A stretch of DNA of 18,469 bases from Treponema sp. GTDB lineage: Bacteria; Spirochaetota; Spirochaetia; Treponematales; Breznakiellaceae. This document shows, piece after piece, positions 1-8,409 of this stretch. The notes below the pieces were generated by a model. The model was not told the origin of the DNA. It saw only the letters and a program-made list of their open reading frames with translations, and searched no databases. The stretch lies in the NCBI GenBank assembly GCA_031263265.1, contig JAISGE010000171.1, positions 1 to 18,469 on the forward strand, read 5' to 3'. The position numbers and the translations under genes were made by a program. Numbering within the stretch: position 1 is the first letter of the stretch; each line of letters opens with the position of its first letter.

Positions 1-110
1 GTAAAAGGCCCCATATATTCCATGCCCGTCCGTTGGGCTACAAAAGCAAAACCCCAGATACAAGAGGTCAGCAATAAGAGCGCATCTGCCCGGATCGCCC
101 GTTTATTCAT
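1..110 (-). CDS. EamA/DMT-family membrane transporter, N-terminal fragment (cut by window edge)
   Basis: Reading leftward from an ATG at 110-108 gives 36 open codons that run off the window. The peptide starts MNKRAIRADALLLLTSCIWG and continues with FAFVAQRTGMEYMGPF. A short basic N-terminus followed by a first helix containing an [S/T]xxWG[F/S] pattern is typical of the first helix of EamA/DMT-family permeases (drug/metabolite exporters of about 300 residues with ten helices). Substrate cannot be judged from this piece. It is divergent from ychF with a 107-nt gap. A short G-run lies just before the ATG, very close for a ribosome binding site. No in-frame ATG upstream extends it. Family call is from pattern recognition only; it could be another multi-helix permease. 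Confidence 0.68.
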   Translation of the reverse strand, partial: MNKRAIRADALLLLTSCIWGFAFVAQRTGMEYMGPF

Positions 111-116
111 ATCCCC

Positions 117-125
117 AAGATACCA
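117..125 (-). promoter_or_regulatory. Possible extended -10 promoter for the EamA-type gene
   Basis: On the minus strand TGG-TATCTT (an extended -10 with TGn) ends 6 nt before the ATG at 110. The hexamer 17 nt further upstream (TTCCTA) is a poor -35. If real, transcription would start at or next to the start codon, the same geometry seen at ychF and the cyclase gene. Only 4 of 6 bases match the -10 consensus, so this is weak. Confidence 0.28.
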
Positions 126-164
126 TAAGCTAGGGGTACTAGGAAAGAGGCAGGCTCACTGCTG

Positions 165-181
165 ACAAGGCCAGACCTTGT
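165..181. promoter_or_regulatory. Inverted repeat abutting the ychF -35 box
   Basis: ACAAGG at 165-170 and CCTTGT at 176-181 form perfect 6-bp arms around a 5-nt centre, ending 1 nt before the -35 hexamer at 183. Its place between two divergent genes suits an operator, but no known regulator site is recognised and a repeat this short may be chance. Confidence 0.25.
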
Positions 182-182
182 G

Positions 183-211
183 TTGACCATGAAGGGGCAA
201 CCAGGTACAAT
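183..211 (+). promoter_or_regulatory. Sigma70-type promoter of ychF, leaderless geometry
   Basis: TTGACC (183-188, 5/6 match to -35) and TACAAT (206-211, 5/6 match to -10) are separated by exactly 17 nt. The -10 ends 6 nt before the ATG at 218, so the predicted transcription start falls on the A of the ATG. There is no Shine-Dalgarno sequence at a usable distance; AGAAG lies only 1 nt from the ATG. Confidence 0.7.
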
Positions 212-217
212 AGAAGT

Positions 218-1324
218 ATGGCTCTTAATTGCGGTATAGTAGGGCTTCCCAACGTGGGCAAGTCTACGATTTTTTCAGCCCTCAGCTCCGCTCCGGCAGA
301 GGCAGCAAATTATCCCTTCTGTACGATCCAGCCCAATGTGGGTATCGTCAATCTGGAGGATGAACGGCTTACCAAGTTAGCTGAACTCTTTAAACCCCAG
401 CGTACCATTCCCGCAATGGTGGAATTTGTGGATATCGCAGGTCTAGTCAGGGGTGCTTCAAAGGGTGAAGGTCTGGGTAATCAGTTCCTTGCCCATATCC
501 GGGAAGTAGGGGTCATTGCCCACGTGGTTCGGTGTTTTGAAGATCCGGATATAATCCATGTAGATAATCGGATCGATCCCCAATCGGACATGGAAACGAT
601 TGCTATTGAATTGGCCTTGGCTGATTTGGATACCTTGGCAAAGCGCCGGGATCGGGCGGAACGCAGCTTCAAAGTGCAAGCTAAGGCGGAACAGAAGGCA
701 GCGGAGATGGTGCTTGCCGTACTGGATAAAATCAGCGCTGCCTTGGAACAGGGCAGACCAGCTCGGCAGGTTCTGTTAAGCGATGATGAAAAAGCCGTAA
801 TCTACGATTGTCATTTTATCACCATGAAACCCCAGATCTACGTGTGTAATGTGGACGAGGCAGGGATCCGACAGGGCAGTCCTTTGGTAAGCGCGGTACA
901 ACAACGGGCCCATGCTGAAGGTTCCGAAGGGGTGATTATCTGCGGTAAGTTTGAAGCGGAACTCGCGGGTATTGAAGACCCGGAAGAACGACGGGCCTTT
1001 TTACGGGATTTAGGCTTACCTGAATCAGGTTTGAGCGCCTTGGTCCAGGCAGCCTACCGGCTGCTCGGACTTTCGACCTTTTTCACTGCAGGAGTGGATG
1101 AATGTCGAGCATGGACCATCCACACCGGGGATACGGCCCCCAAAGCAGCCGGGACTATTCATACGGATTTTGAGAAGGGGTTCATCAAGGCTGAAGTTTA
1201 TGCTTATGAAGATATACTCCGGTACGGAACTGAGGCAAAGATCAAGGAAGCAGGTAAATACCGTATCGAAGGGAAGGACTATATTGTCCGGGATGGGGAT
1301 GTGATGTTTTTCAGGTTTAATTGA
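218..1324 (+). CDS. ychF: Redox/ribosome-associated GTPase (ATPase) YchF/OLA1
   Basis: Full-length YchF (368 residues, normal for the family), a universally conserved Obg-related cytoplasmic P-loop protein that prefers ATP over GTP and binds ribosomes. Visible motifs: the P-loop GLPNVGKST at residues 9-17, the Walker B/G3 segment DIAGLVRGA at 72-80, and the family's altered G4 motif NVDE at 211-214 (NxxE instead of NKxD, the change linked to ATP use). The central part, about 135-180, is the expected helical coiled-coil arm. The C-terminal TGS domain spans roughly 280-366 and ends in the typical DGDVMFFRFN. The start is fixed by the canonical MALNCGIVGLPNVGKST opening. Its promoter places the mRNA start on the ATG, so it is probably translated from a leaderless message. 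A small membrane protein gene follows after 95 nt. Confidence 0.97.
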   Translation: MALNCGIVGLPNVGKSTIFSALSSAPAEAANYPFCTIQPNVGIVNLEDERLTKLAELFKPQRTIPAMVEFVDIAGLVRGASKGEGLGNQFLAHIREVGVIAHVVRCFEDPDIIHVDNRIDPQSDMETIAIELALADLDTLAKRRDRAERSFKVQAKAEQKAAEMVLAVLDKISAALEQGRPARQVLLSDDEKAVIYDCHFITMKPQIYVCNVDEAGIRQGSPLVSAVQQRAHAEGSEGVIICGKFEAELAGIEDPEERRAFLRDLGLPESGLSALVQAAYRLLGLSTFFTAGVDECRAWTIHTGDTAPKAAGTIHTDFEKGFIKAEVYAYEDILRYGTEAKIKEAGKYRIEGKDYIVRDGDVMFFRFN

Positions 1325-1419
1325 ATGGATAGCTCGTAGTGCCGCGTTCAAACCACGGTTAGTGCGGACCTACGGTCCTATGAAAGCGGCTCAAGGAATA
1401 AGGAGTGTAGGATGCTGTT

Positions 1420-1812
1420 ATGGTAAGGCTTCTTATTGTGGTGTCTGTATGTTTTTTTATCCTGATTGTCTATTTTGCCCTTTCCAAGGGCTCAAGTCCC
1501 CTTATCAAACGAACTGCGGTCATTGCCCTTATCCTTATCGGGATTGCGGTACTGGTGAGTTTATATATCCTATTCAGCGAACCCACGGTAACCCTAAACA
1601 CCAAGCCTCTTACCGAGATTCCCCCTGAAAAACCGGTACCGGTTAAGGTAGTCAAGTCTACCCCGATCTTGATAATGGCGATACTCTGGCTCTTGTTCAT
1701 CGCATGGATAGTGTATATGTCGCTGCGGGATCAGCGCCGGGAACAACGAAAACAAGCGCAACAGCGACGCATTGACAACGCAGAAGAAAGGCCTTCCCAA
1801 AAGCTTACTTAA
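1420..1812 (+). CDS. Small three-helix membrane protein, unknown function
   Basis: A 130-residue protein that I do not recognise. Three hydrophobic segments are clear: about residues 3-21, 33-52 and 82-100. Between the second and third is a proline- and valine-rich stretch (55-79), probably on the outer face. The C-terminus (102-130) is rich in Arg, Gln and Lys and by the positive-inside rule should be cytoplasmic. AGGA at 1409-1412 lies 7 nt before the ATG and supports this start; an ATG at 1412 is out of frame and stops after four codons. It follows ychF by 95 nt and may be read from the same promoter, since no convincing promoter is seen in the gap. Its last 8 nt overlap the 3' end of the convergent DUF445 gene. 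It could be an envelope or secretion-accessory protein, but nothing in the sequence says so. Confidence 0.72.
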   Translation: MVRLLIVVSVCFFILIVYFALSKGSSPLIKRTAVIALILIGIAVLVSLYILFSEPTVTLNTKPLTEIPPEKPVPVKVVKSTPILIMAILWLLFIAWIVYMSLRDQRREQRKQAQQRRIDNAEERPSQKLT

Positions 1813-4800
1813 TAACTTTTCCAAGACCATAACTGATGAGATAGCTCAGTATACCGCCAAATAAACCAATCCAGCCATAGAGGATAATTTTTGTAAAATA
1901 GGTACCGGCGAATTTGTTAAATAAGGTTTCTATACCTCGGGGATGCATAGCATTGATCTCCCGCTGAACCACAAAATCCACATTAATACTTTGCATAATA
2001 CGGCTAAAGTTATCGATACCTCCACTTATCATCGCGGAAATAAGATGGTCGCAGATCTGGTCTTTAGTTTCAGGGGTGATTACGCTGTTGAGTTTTACGA
2101 AAAATTCCTTGAAAGCAGGCATCAGTATGACCTCCAAGCGGTCCCAACTCCGATCTTGATCAAGATGAGCAATAAAATCAGCCATATCATGCGCTAAGGT
2201 CGCTTCATCATAAAAGGAAGGATCCCTACACACCGTAAAGAGGATATCCTCTATAAGCCTTGCAATTTCAGTCATCACGGTTTGATCCTGGGTAAGAAGG
2301 CTAACAAAGCCGTACAGTTCTTTTTCTAGGTCAATATCTTTTACGACATTTGCTACGGGAATGACTTTGAGGCTATCCAGGAGTATTGTTTTTATCAATG
2401 TTGCGATGACTTCAATTACTTCTGATCGTGATAGGTTTTCCTTGACATAAGAAACCCCAGTTATCAACAAGGGATCAAGGATACGGGTTATATCCTGGAT
2501 GTGGTGGATATTGATAAGGCCAAGGAGGGTCTTCAAGGGGATCTGGGTAAATTGCCTCATGACTATGGTAACCAATTGGCTTACCCCTTCTTGGATGTAT
2601 GGGGAATCCAGAATCCCGGCAACCGTGCGTTCGATTGTTTCAATTTTCAGCGCGTGGTTGTTAAATCCTAAATTCGAGAGCCGGTTATCCAATAGAGTGT
2701 TGGTAATACGCAATAAATGATCCCGCTTTCTGTTTAAAAATTCCGGGAGTTCACGATCAAGCAGGGCAGTAACAATAGGATCAACCTGTCCTTTCCAAGG
2801 GATTGTATAAAAGGGCATGGCATCTTTTATAGAGGTTACCAGGCTTTCTTTTGTTTTTCTCATTTCACGGCATAGTATATCTATCATATACGCCATGTTT
2901 TTCTCAAGAATCCCGGGAATAGCACCGTTAAACAGATTCCGTAAGCTTAGGTCAGGACTAAGTTCCTGTTTTTCTATGTATCTAACTATCGGCCTAATAG
3001 CATCATGGAACAAGGGCTTGATTTGTGCAGTAATGTTCTGGGAAAAATCCCTGATACGTGCGGTTCCTGCCAAGTCTGCAAGGGTATGGGTGCTGCTATA
3101 CGATACAAATTGCTCATGGTATTGATCTATAAAATTTTTAACCTGGTTTACGGTAATACCCTTGCTTACCTCTTCAATGATACGTTCAGTCAATGTTTTA
3201 AGATGCATATCCAAAAACCGTTCTATAGTTTTATGGTACGCATTGAGCTGTTTTCCCGGGATTTCCTTTTGTATCATTTTATGGATAACTGAAGCAATAG
3301 TACCAGGTTGTAATTTTTTTACGATAAGCCTTTGTAATTCAGGAATCAGAGCATCAAGTTTACGTTCAGCTACCAGTTGTTTTATTCTTGCTGCAAGGAT
3401 TGCGGCTATTTCTGCCCGGTGTTCTGTGATATAGGCTTGCATACCCAGGAAAACCCCTTGAGCAATACTATCCAACCGCGCTTCATCTTGAAATATCGTA
3501 TCAATAACCCCATAGTTCTCATCAGAGACCAAGGTATATACGCTCTTTTTAACCGTCTCCTGATTCTTGATAAACTGTTGTTTTAAGGCATCTTCTGCGA
3601 GCATTCTGGTTTTTACAAAATGGGCGATGTTTTTGGCGAACTCCGGTTTACGGGCAGCCACAATCCCAAGAAAGGGCGGAAACCGTGCACCTTTCAAAAG
3701 CGCCTTATAGGGTCTGAACAACATTTTAATCGCGAGCCAGTTGGTTCCAATGCCGACCAGGGCAAAGATACCGCCATATACCCCCAGGATCCACCAGATA
3801 AACGTTTTAGGAAGATGCATAAACGAGACTGCCAAGGCCGAAACCCCACCGACCAGCGCACCTAAGATTGCCCCTAATATATTGATGGATTTCATCTCTT
3901 TTCCCATGAAATCCTGTACCATGGTATTTATCTCATGGGGCTTTAATTGGGTCAATTCATCTGCGACAACCTTTGAAATCGTTCCGGTTAAAAGCGTATC
4001 GAGGTTCTGGTTAATGACGGTAAGGATCCATTCGGCTATTTTCGTATACGCTGCATTGTTCTGGATTGCCTGGTAGAGCTGATTAAGGTCCCGTCCTTTA
4101 TGACGGTCCCATAAGCCTAACCAGGTTTCTTTGGTAATAGAGAGCTTTGCTACTTGATCCCCCACCATATCCTTGATTTTTATATTGGCTAGGGTTTCCC
4201 ACGCGTTTAATAGACTATTTTTTATGCCTGCTTCATGCAGGGTAAGCGGTATAGCCTGTATATCAACCATATCCGATAGGGCGTACTGGGATAGTTCCAG
4301 GATCTTTGCATTAACAAGGGGACAAATATCCTCTTTGAACCGGTCGGTAAACAAATAGTCCTGCTTAATCGTAGTAAAGACCTTGGGAAGCAGATCGGTC
4401 GTTATAAAAGCAAGATCGATACTGCCGAAACAGTCCCCAATCCGCTTTTCAAGCAGATCATCGAGCACTTTTACCTCTTTTTTAGGTAGTGCTTTCAGAT
4501 TATAATTGATAAGATCAACGATGCCTTGTACCTTGACCAGACCTGAGTCCTGGATCATCCCGATGATTTCACCAATGGTTTTTGTTTGTAACAACGTAAT
4601 AAGCCGCCACGTAAGTTCTTTACCCGCTTCTTGCTCATGTTCTTTTACCGTATGAGCTATCTTTTCAATCACATCGACTTTATGCGCGAGATTTCCAATA
4701 AACAGATCTTTAAAAAATTTCCCAATCTTACCACCAAAGGTTTTACCTAGTTGCTTATCAACCGTGGCATTGATAATAGCTTCGATTTCAGTCCGGCTGC

Positions 4801-5773
4801 TGTAGATAAAACCAATAATCCCGTTAATGATGCCGGGCATCTGGTTGGTACAAAAGGTAAGGATACCCTCTTGAACCGAAGGATCTACCACCTCGGCAAG
4901 TTTCACGTCAATACGCCGTGCCGCACTAAGAAAATCCTTGATTATTTCATGTAAGACCTCCTGACCTTCTGCAGCGTGGGTAAAATCTACCAGACGGGTA
5001 AGCAACGCATGGGAAAAATCCCGGGGATTATCAACGAAATCAATCAGCTTCTTGGCTTCTAATTGCTGCTGTAAGGTCCGTATTACCCTATCAATGTCCA
5101 TAGCAGCCAGTAATTGCTCATAAGCAGTATTACTCGTCTCGTCAAAATCAGCAAAATTGAGGTTCCTGATTATAGCACCGCTGTTTTTTCCGATCTGTCG
5201 CAGCGCCCCTTCTGAAATGAGGTTCTTTATACTTTTCCCTTCTAAAAACACCAAGAGGATATGCTTGAGCGCGTGCTGATAGGTCTCCCCATTGGCCATA
5301 AGCGTACTCACATTTTTGTTAATAATATACGCATACTGTTTTTGCGATACGAGGGTTTTGACTTCCTTGGTGCCCAGTTCCGCAAACAGACCTGGCAGCA
5401 AACTGGGTTCTATGCTTTCTAGTAAATCAACCAGTTGCGTTACGGTTGTTTCAATACCGGGGATTGCGGCAAACCGGACCGCGCCTGAATTTTCAGGAAG
5501 CTCTTTCCGTAGTATATCTTCAATCCATTGATGAAGCACCTGCTTAAAAGGGGGTGCATTAAATTCGGTGAGGAGCGTTTTTCCATTGACCAGATCTGTT
5601 TCTACCAGTTGGGACATATTGATAATAAATTTGTCATACTGCGCTTCTATTACCCCACCCCATTTCCAGTATTTTTTGAACAGCATATTAACGGCAAGCA
5701 CATTGGTAATCCAACCGACAAAACCGCCCAAACCAAGAGATATAACAATTTCTATGAGTACCAAGACGGGCAT
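1805..5773 (-). CDS. Double-length DUF445 (YheB/YjiN-type) membrane protein with two tandem halves
   Basis: A 1322-residue protein of the DUF445 family, whose members are usually about 200-450 residues with a helix at each end and a long helical middle; their function is poorly known. The signature occurs twice: GWITNVLAVNMLFKKY at residues 20-35 and GIGTNWLAIKMLFRPY at 674-689, 654 residues apart in a protein of 2 x 661. Each half also ends alike: an acidic/polar helix, then a Gly-rich membrane helix (about 630-650, GAILGALVGG; and about 1295-1320, GWIGLFGGILSYL). It therefore looks like two whole DUF445 proteins fused, giving four membrane helices and two helical domains of about 600 residues. 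The start at 5773 is chosen because AAGGAGG lies 5 nt upstream and the signature begins at once; the open frame runs on to 5983, but only into the preceding gene. It is last in the ilv cluster, 28 nt after the lipoprotein gene. Confidence 0.88.
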   Translation of the reverse strand: MPVLVLIEIVISLGLGGFVGWITNVLAVNMLFKKYWKWGGVIEAQYDKFIINMSQLVETDLVNGKTLLTEFNAPPFKQVLHQWIEDILRKELPENSGAVRFAAIPGIETTVTQLVDLLESIEPSLLPGLFAELGTKEVKTLVSQKQYAYIINKNVSTLMANGETYQHALKHILLVFLEGKSIKNLISEGALRQIGKNSGAIIRNLNFADFDETSNTAYEQLLAAMDIDRVIRTLQQQLEAKKLIDFVDNPRDFSHALLTRLVDFTHAAEGQEVLHEIIKDFLSAARRIDVKLAEVVDPSVQEGILTFCTNQMPGIINGIIGFIYSSRTEIEAIINATVDKQLGKTFGGKIGKFFKDLFIGNLAHKVDVIEKIAHTVKEHEQEAGKELTWRLITLLQTKTIGEIIGMIQDSGLVKVQGIVDLINYNLKALPKKEVKVLDDLLEKRIGDCFGSIDLAFITTDLLPKVFTTIKQDYLFTDRFKEDICPLVNAKILELSQYALSDMVDIQAIPLTLHEAGIKNSLLNAWETLANIKIKDMVGDQVAKLSITKETWLGLWDRHKGRDLNQLYQAIQNNAAYTKIAEWILTVINQNLDTLLTGTISKVVADELTQLKPHEINTMVQDFMGKEMKSINILGAILGALVGGVSALAVSFMHLPKTFIWWILGVYGGIFALVGIGTNWLAIKMLFRPYKALLKGARFPPFLGIVAARKPEFAKNIAHFVKTRMLAEDALKQQFIKNQETVKKSVYTLVSDENYGVIDTIFQDEARLDSIAQGVFLGMQAYITEHRAEIAAILAARIKQLVAERKLDALIPELQRLIVKKLQPGTIASVIHKMIQKEIPGKQLNAYHKTIERFLDMHLKTLTERIIEEVSKGITVNQVKNFIDQYHEQFVSYSSTHTLADLAGTARIRDFSQNITAQIKPLFHDAIRPIVRYIEKQELSPDLSLRNLFNGAIPGILEKNMAYMIDILCREMRKTKESLVTSIKDAMPFYTIPWKGQVDPIVTALLDRELPEFLNRKRDHLLRITNTLLDNRLSNLGFNNHALKIETIERTVAGILDSPYIQEGVSQLVTIVMRQFTQIPLKTLLGLINIHHIQDITRILDPLLITGVSYVKENLSRSEVIEVIATLIKTILLDSLKVIPVANVVKDIDLEKELYGFVSLLTQDQTVMTEIARLIEDILFTVCRDPSFYDEATLAHDMADFIAHLDQDRSWDRLEVILMPAFKEFFVKLNSVITPETKDQICDHLISAMISGGIDNFSRIMQSINVDFVVQREINAMHPRGIETLFNKFAGTYFTKIILYGWIGLFGGILSYLISYGLGKVIK

Positions 5774-5801
5774 ACCATCCTCCTTTGTGTATGGCACCGG
5801 A

Positions 5802-6653
5802 TCACGGGATAAGCCGTTCTTCAACCTGGAGCGCTTCTTGTTCCAAAAAAATGGATCTAAAAATAGCCGCGGCGCGACGGTATGCTGTTGCCGCCGCGTC
5901 AAGGTTACCCATTTTTTTGCATACATCCCCATGAGCCTGCCAATCTTTCCCAAGCCCATAGGAGTTCTCTGCCCGGCGGTCAAACCTTATGGCCTTTCCC
6001 AAGGCATCCAAGGCCCGCTCGTACTGACCGGCTATAGAACGGATCGATCCAATAAGAAACCAGTCATACGCGGCCTGTTCCAAGTAGTTGTCCTTTTCAT
6101 GGATAGCCAGAGCTTTCTGCACGGCCCCTTCCGCCTCAGCCCACCGGCGTAGTTCCTTTTCCGCCAGCCCGATAACAGTCCAGCCCAAAGCCAGGGAGAG
6201 CTTATCGGATCCTATGGCCCCAAGCTCGGTGTATACCTGGGCTTTGACCGTATCTGCCGTAGTACCATCGCTCAGGAGCATACTTCGAGCCTTATAAATC
6301 CGCACTATCGCGGCAAGCTCCGCTTCACCGGCCAGTTCTGCTTCGGCTAAGGCATGGTTCCAAACCGCATCCGCCTCTTCAGAACGGCCCAGGGTGTACA
6401 AAATAGTCCCCCGTGCAAGCCCTTCCCGAATGAGCAGTTCAGGATCATCCGTGCTCACTGCAAGGCGGCGGGCCTCCTCAAGCAGGACCAAGGCCTGCTC
6501 ATAATTCCCCTGATCCATTGCGTTATGCACCAGATCCAACTGGGTAGTAACCATGTTCTTGATCGTAACCGTCGCTGCAGGCCGCTTAGGTGCAGAGGAA
6601 CAGCCCCCCAGCAGCAGTAAACTGAGCACAAGGCCAAACCAGGGCCTCACCAT
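5802..6653 (-). CDS. TPR-repeat lipoprotein
   Basis: A 283-residue protein with a lipoprotein signal peptide: MVRPWF, a leucine-rich core and the lipobox LGGC with the acylated Cys at residue 18. The mature part begins SSAPKRPA. From about residue 38 to the end it is helical with a TPR-like pattern (GNYEQALVLLEEARRL, RRWAEAEGAVQKALAIHEK, GQYERALDALGKAIRFD, GNLDAAATAYRRAAAIFRS), suggesting a protein-binding solenoid anchored to an envelope membrane. The ATG (6653-6651) lies inside the 3' end of ilvB and overlaps its stop codon region by 7 nt, so the two are probably translationally coupled. The next gene, the double DUF445 protein, starts 28 nt downstream. A role in branched-chain amino acid synthesis is not suggested by the protein; a joint envelope role with the DUF445 protein is more plausible but is only inferred from adjacency. 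Confidence 0.85.
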   Translation of the reverse strand: MVRPWFGLVLSLLLLGGCSSAPKRPAATVTIKNMVTTQLDLVHNAMDQGNYEQALVLLEEARRLAVSTDDPELLIREGLARGTILYTLGRSEEADAVWNHALAEAELAGEAELAAIVRIYKARSMLLSDGTTADTVKAQVYTELGAIGSDKLSLALGWTVIGLAEKELRRWAEAEGAVQKALAIHEKDNYLEQAAYDWFLIGSIRSIAGQYERALDALGKAIRFDRRAENSYGLGKDWQAHGDVCKKMGNLDAAATAYRRAAAIFRSIFLEQEALQVEERLIP

Positions 6654-8374
6654 AGCTGCTCGTCAAGCGGCTTGCCCCCAGGAACCATAGGCAGCACTTT
6701 TTCGTCACAGGGGATACGCGCATCAATCAGTACAGGCTTACCCGTGCGAAGTTCCTGTACCGCGTTCCCCAGGACCTCCGTAAACACCTCCGCATCCTCT
6801 GCACGGTAACCTGCAATACCATAAGCCTCGGCAAGTTTTACAAAGTCTGGCGGACGATCCAGGATGGTCTCGGCGTACCGTCCCTCGTAGAAAAGCGTTT
6901 GCCATTGTCTGACCATCCCTAAGACCCGGTTGTTTAGGATCAGGATAAGCACCGGAATCTGGTAGGCAACAAGGGTCGCCAGTTCCCCGCAGTTCATCCT
7001 AAAGGAACCGTCCCCGGTAAAGAGCACTACCGGCTTATCAGGGTTGGCGATCTTCGCCCCTGCTGCAGCGCCCAGACCAAAGCCCATAGTCCCCAGCCCC
7101 CCGGAACTGATAAAGCTCCGGGCTTGGGTAATCGGGTAAAATTGGGCAGTCCACATCTGATGCTGCCCTACATCGGTTACTACCAGGGCATCTCTTCCCA
7201 GGGCCTGGGCGGTTTTCTCAATGATAAATCGGGGATGCAGGTCTTTGGAACCTGCATCTGGTTTATTGGCCTGGGGAACTAGGGTCTTCCAGGTTTCAAT
7301 ATCCTGCTTCCAGGCAGTTTCCGGCATGAGGGGAAGCCTATCCAGCACCTGGGTGAGGATCTTTTGTATATCCCCCACCACCCAGGCTTCGACCTTGATG
7401 TTTTTGTTGATCTCCGCAGGGTCAATGTCCAAGTGCAGGATCCGGGCGTCTGGGGCGAATGTATCCGAGCAACTGGTAACCCGTTCGGAAAACCGGGCGC
7501 CAATGGCCACCAGGAGATCCCCTTGCTGCACGGCTCGGTTAGACGCTACGGTTCCATGCATCCCCAAAAGCCCGGTATATAAGGGATGATCAAAGGGAAT
7601 AGCCCCAACCCCCATGAGGCTTACCGCGACCGGTGCATGAAGCTGCTCTGCCAGACGGCGGAGTTCTTCTGAAGCACCGGAAAGAATCACCCCTCCACCC
7701 GCGTAGATCACCGGCCGCTTTGCCTGGGTGAGCATGGCTACGGCCTGGGCTATATCCGCATCGGTAAAGGTAGCTTCCTCAATCCGCTGGGTAAGCCGCA
7801 AGGCCCTGGCGCGGCGGGTACCATCAGGAATCCCCTGGGTTTTGACTTGGGGAATCCAGGGTCCCAGGCACGCGGTAATGTCTTTGGGGATATCAATGAG
7901 TACCGGCCCGGGTCTGCCTGAGGCTGCCACCAGAAAAGCCTCTCGTACAATCTCAGCCAGTTCGCCCACCTCTTTGACGATCCAGTTGTGTTTGACAATG
8001 GGCATGGTAATGCCTGCAATATCCACTTCCTGAAAACTGTCCTTACCCAGGAGGGCAGTCCCCACATTGCCGGTGATGGCCACTAAAGGAGACGAATCCA
8101 TAGCCGCGGTGGCAATACCGGTTACCAGGTTCGTGGCACCTGGACCAGAGGTGGCAATACACACCCCCACCTTGCCCGTAGATCGGGCATAACCGTCTGC
8201 TGCGTGGGCTGCGTGCTGTTCATGGCTCACCAGGATATGCCGGATCCGGTCTTTTTGTTTGTATAACTCGTCATAAATAAACAACACCGCGCCTCCCGGA
8301 TATCCAAATACCGTATCAACGCCCTGTTCAATCAAGGCCTCCACGAGAATCCTTGCGCCTGTATACTGCATCAT
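6647..8374 (-). CDS. ilvB: Acetolactate (acetohydroxyacid) synthase, large catalytic subunit
   Basis: A 575-residue ThDP-dependent enzyme that joins two pyruvates to 2-acetolactate, or pyruvate and 2-oxobutyrate to acetohydroxybutyrate: the first common step to valine, leucine and isoleucine. Visible are the N-terminal GYPGGAVL, the catalytic Glu52 in SHEQHAAHAADGYAR, the ThDP/Mg motif starting GDGSFRMN near residue 453 and ending in NN, and the segment GMVRQWQTLFYEGRY, which is typical of biosynthetic, FAD-containing synthases rather than catabolic ones. Two adjacent ATG codons (8374 and 8371) are possible; AAGGAA lies 5 nt before the first. It is 35 nt downstream of ilvD, clearly in the same transcript. 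The regulatory subunit gene ilvN, usually next to ilvB, is absent here; a lipoprotein gene occupies that place. Confidence 0.96.
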   Translation of the reverse strand: MMQYTGARILVEALIEQGVDTVFGYPGGAVLFIYDELYKQKDRIRHILVSHEQHAAHAADGYARSTGKVGVCIATSGPGATNLVTGIATAAMDSSPLVAITGNVGTALLGKDSFQEVDIAGITMPIVKHNWIVKEVGELAEIVREAFLVAASGRPGPVLIDIPKDITACLGPWIPQVKTQGIPDGTRRARALRLTQRIEEATFTDADIAQAVAMLTQAKRPVIYAGGGVILSGASEELRRLAEQLHAPVAVSLMGVGAIPFDHPLYTGLLGMHGTVASNRAVQQGDLLVAIGARFSERVTSCSDTFAPDARILHLDIDPAEINKNIKVEAWVVGDIQKILTQVLDRLPLMPETAWKQDIETWKTLVPQANKPDAGSKDLHPRFIIEKTAQALGRDALVVTDVGQHQMWTAQFYPITQARSFISSGGLGTMGFGLGAAAGAKIANPDKPVVLFTGDGSFRMNCGELATLVAYQIPVLILILNNRVLGMVRQWQTLFYEGRYAETILDRPPDFVKLAEAYGIAGYRAEDAEVFTEVLGNAVQELRTGKPVLIDARIPCDEKVLPMVPGGKPLDEQLW

Positions 8375-8409
8375 TTTTATTCCTTAACTTTGATATTCCC
8401 GTATTCCTG

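Noticed and set aside
1366..1378. GGACC-TAC-GGTCC hairpin after ychF as a terminator
   Set aside because: The stem is only 5 bp and no T-run follows.
5774..5983. N-terminal extension of 70 residues on the DUF445 protein
   Set aside because: It overlaps the lipoprotein gene in another frame, and a good ribosome binding site lies just before the ATG at 5773, where the family signature begins.
5568..6152. 194-codon plus-strand frame across the DUF445/lipoprotein junction
   Set aside because: It is antisense to two supported genes, with no motif and no ribosome binding site.
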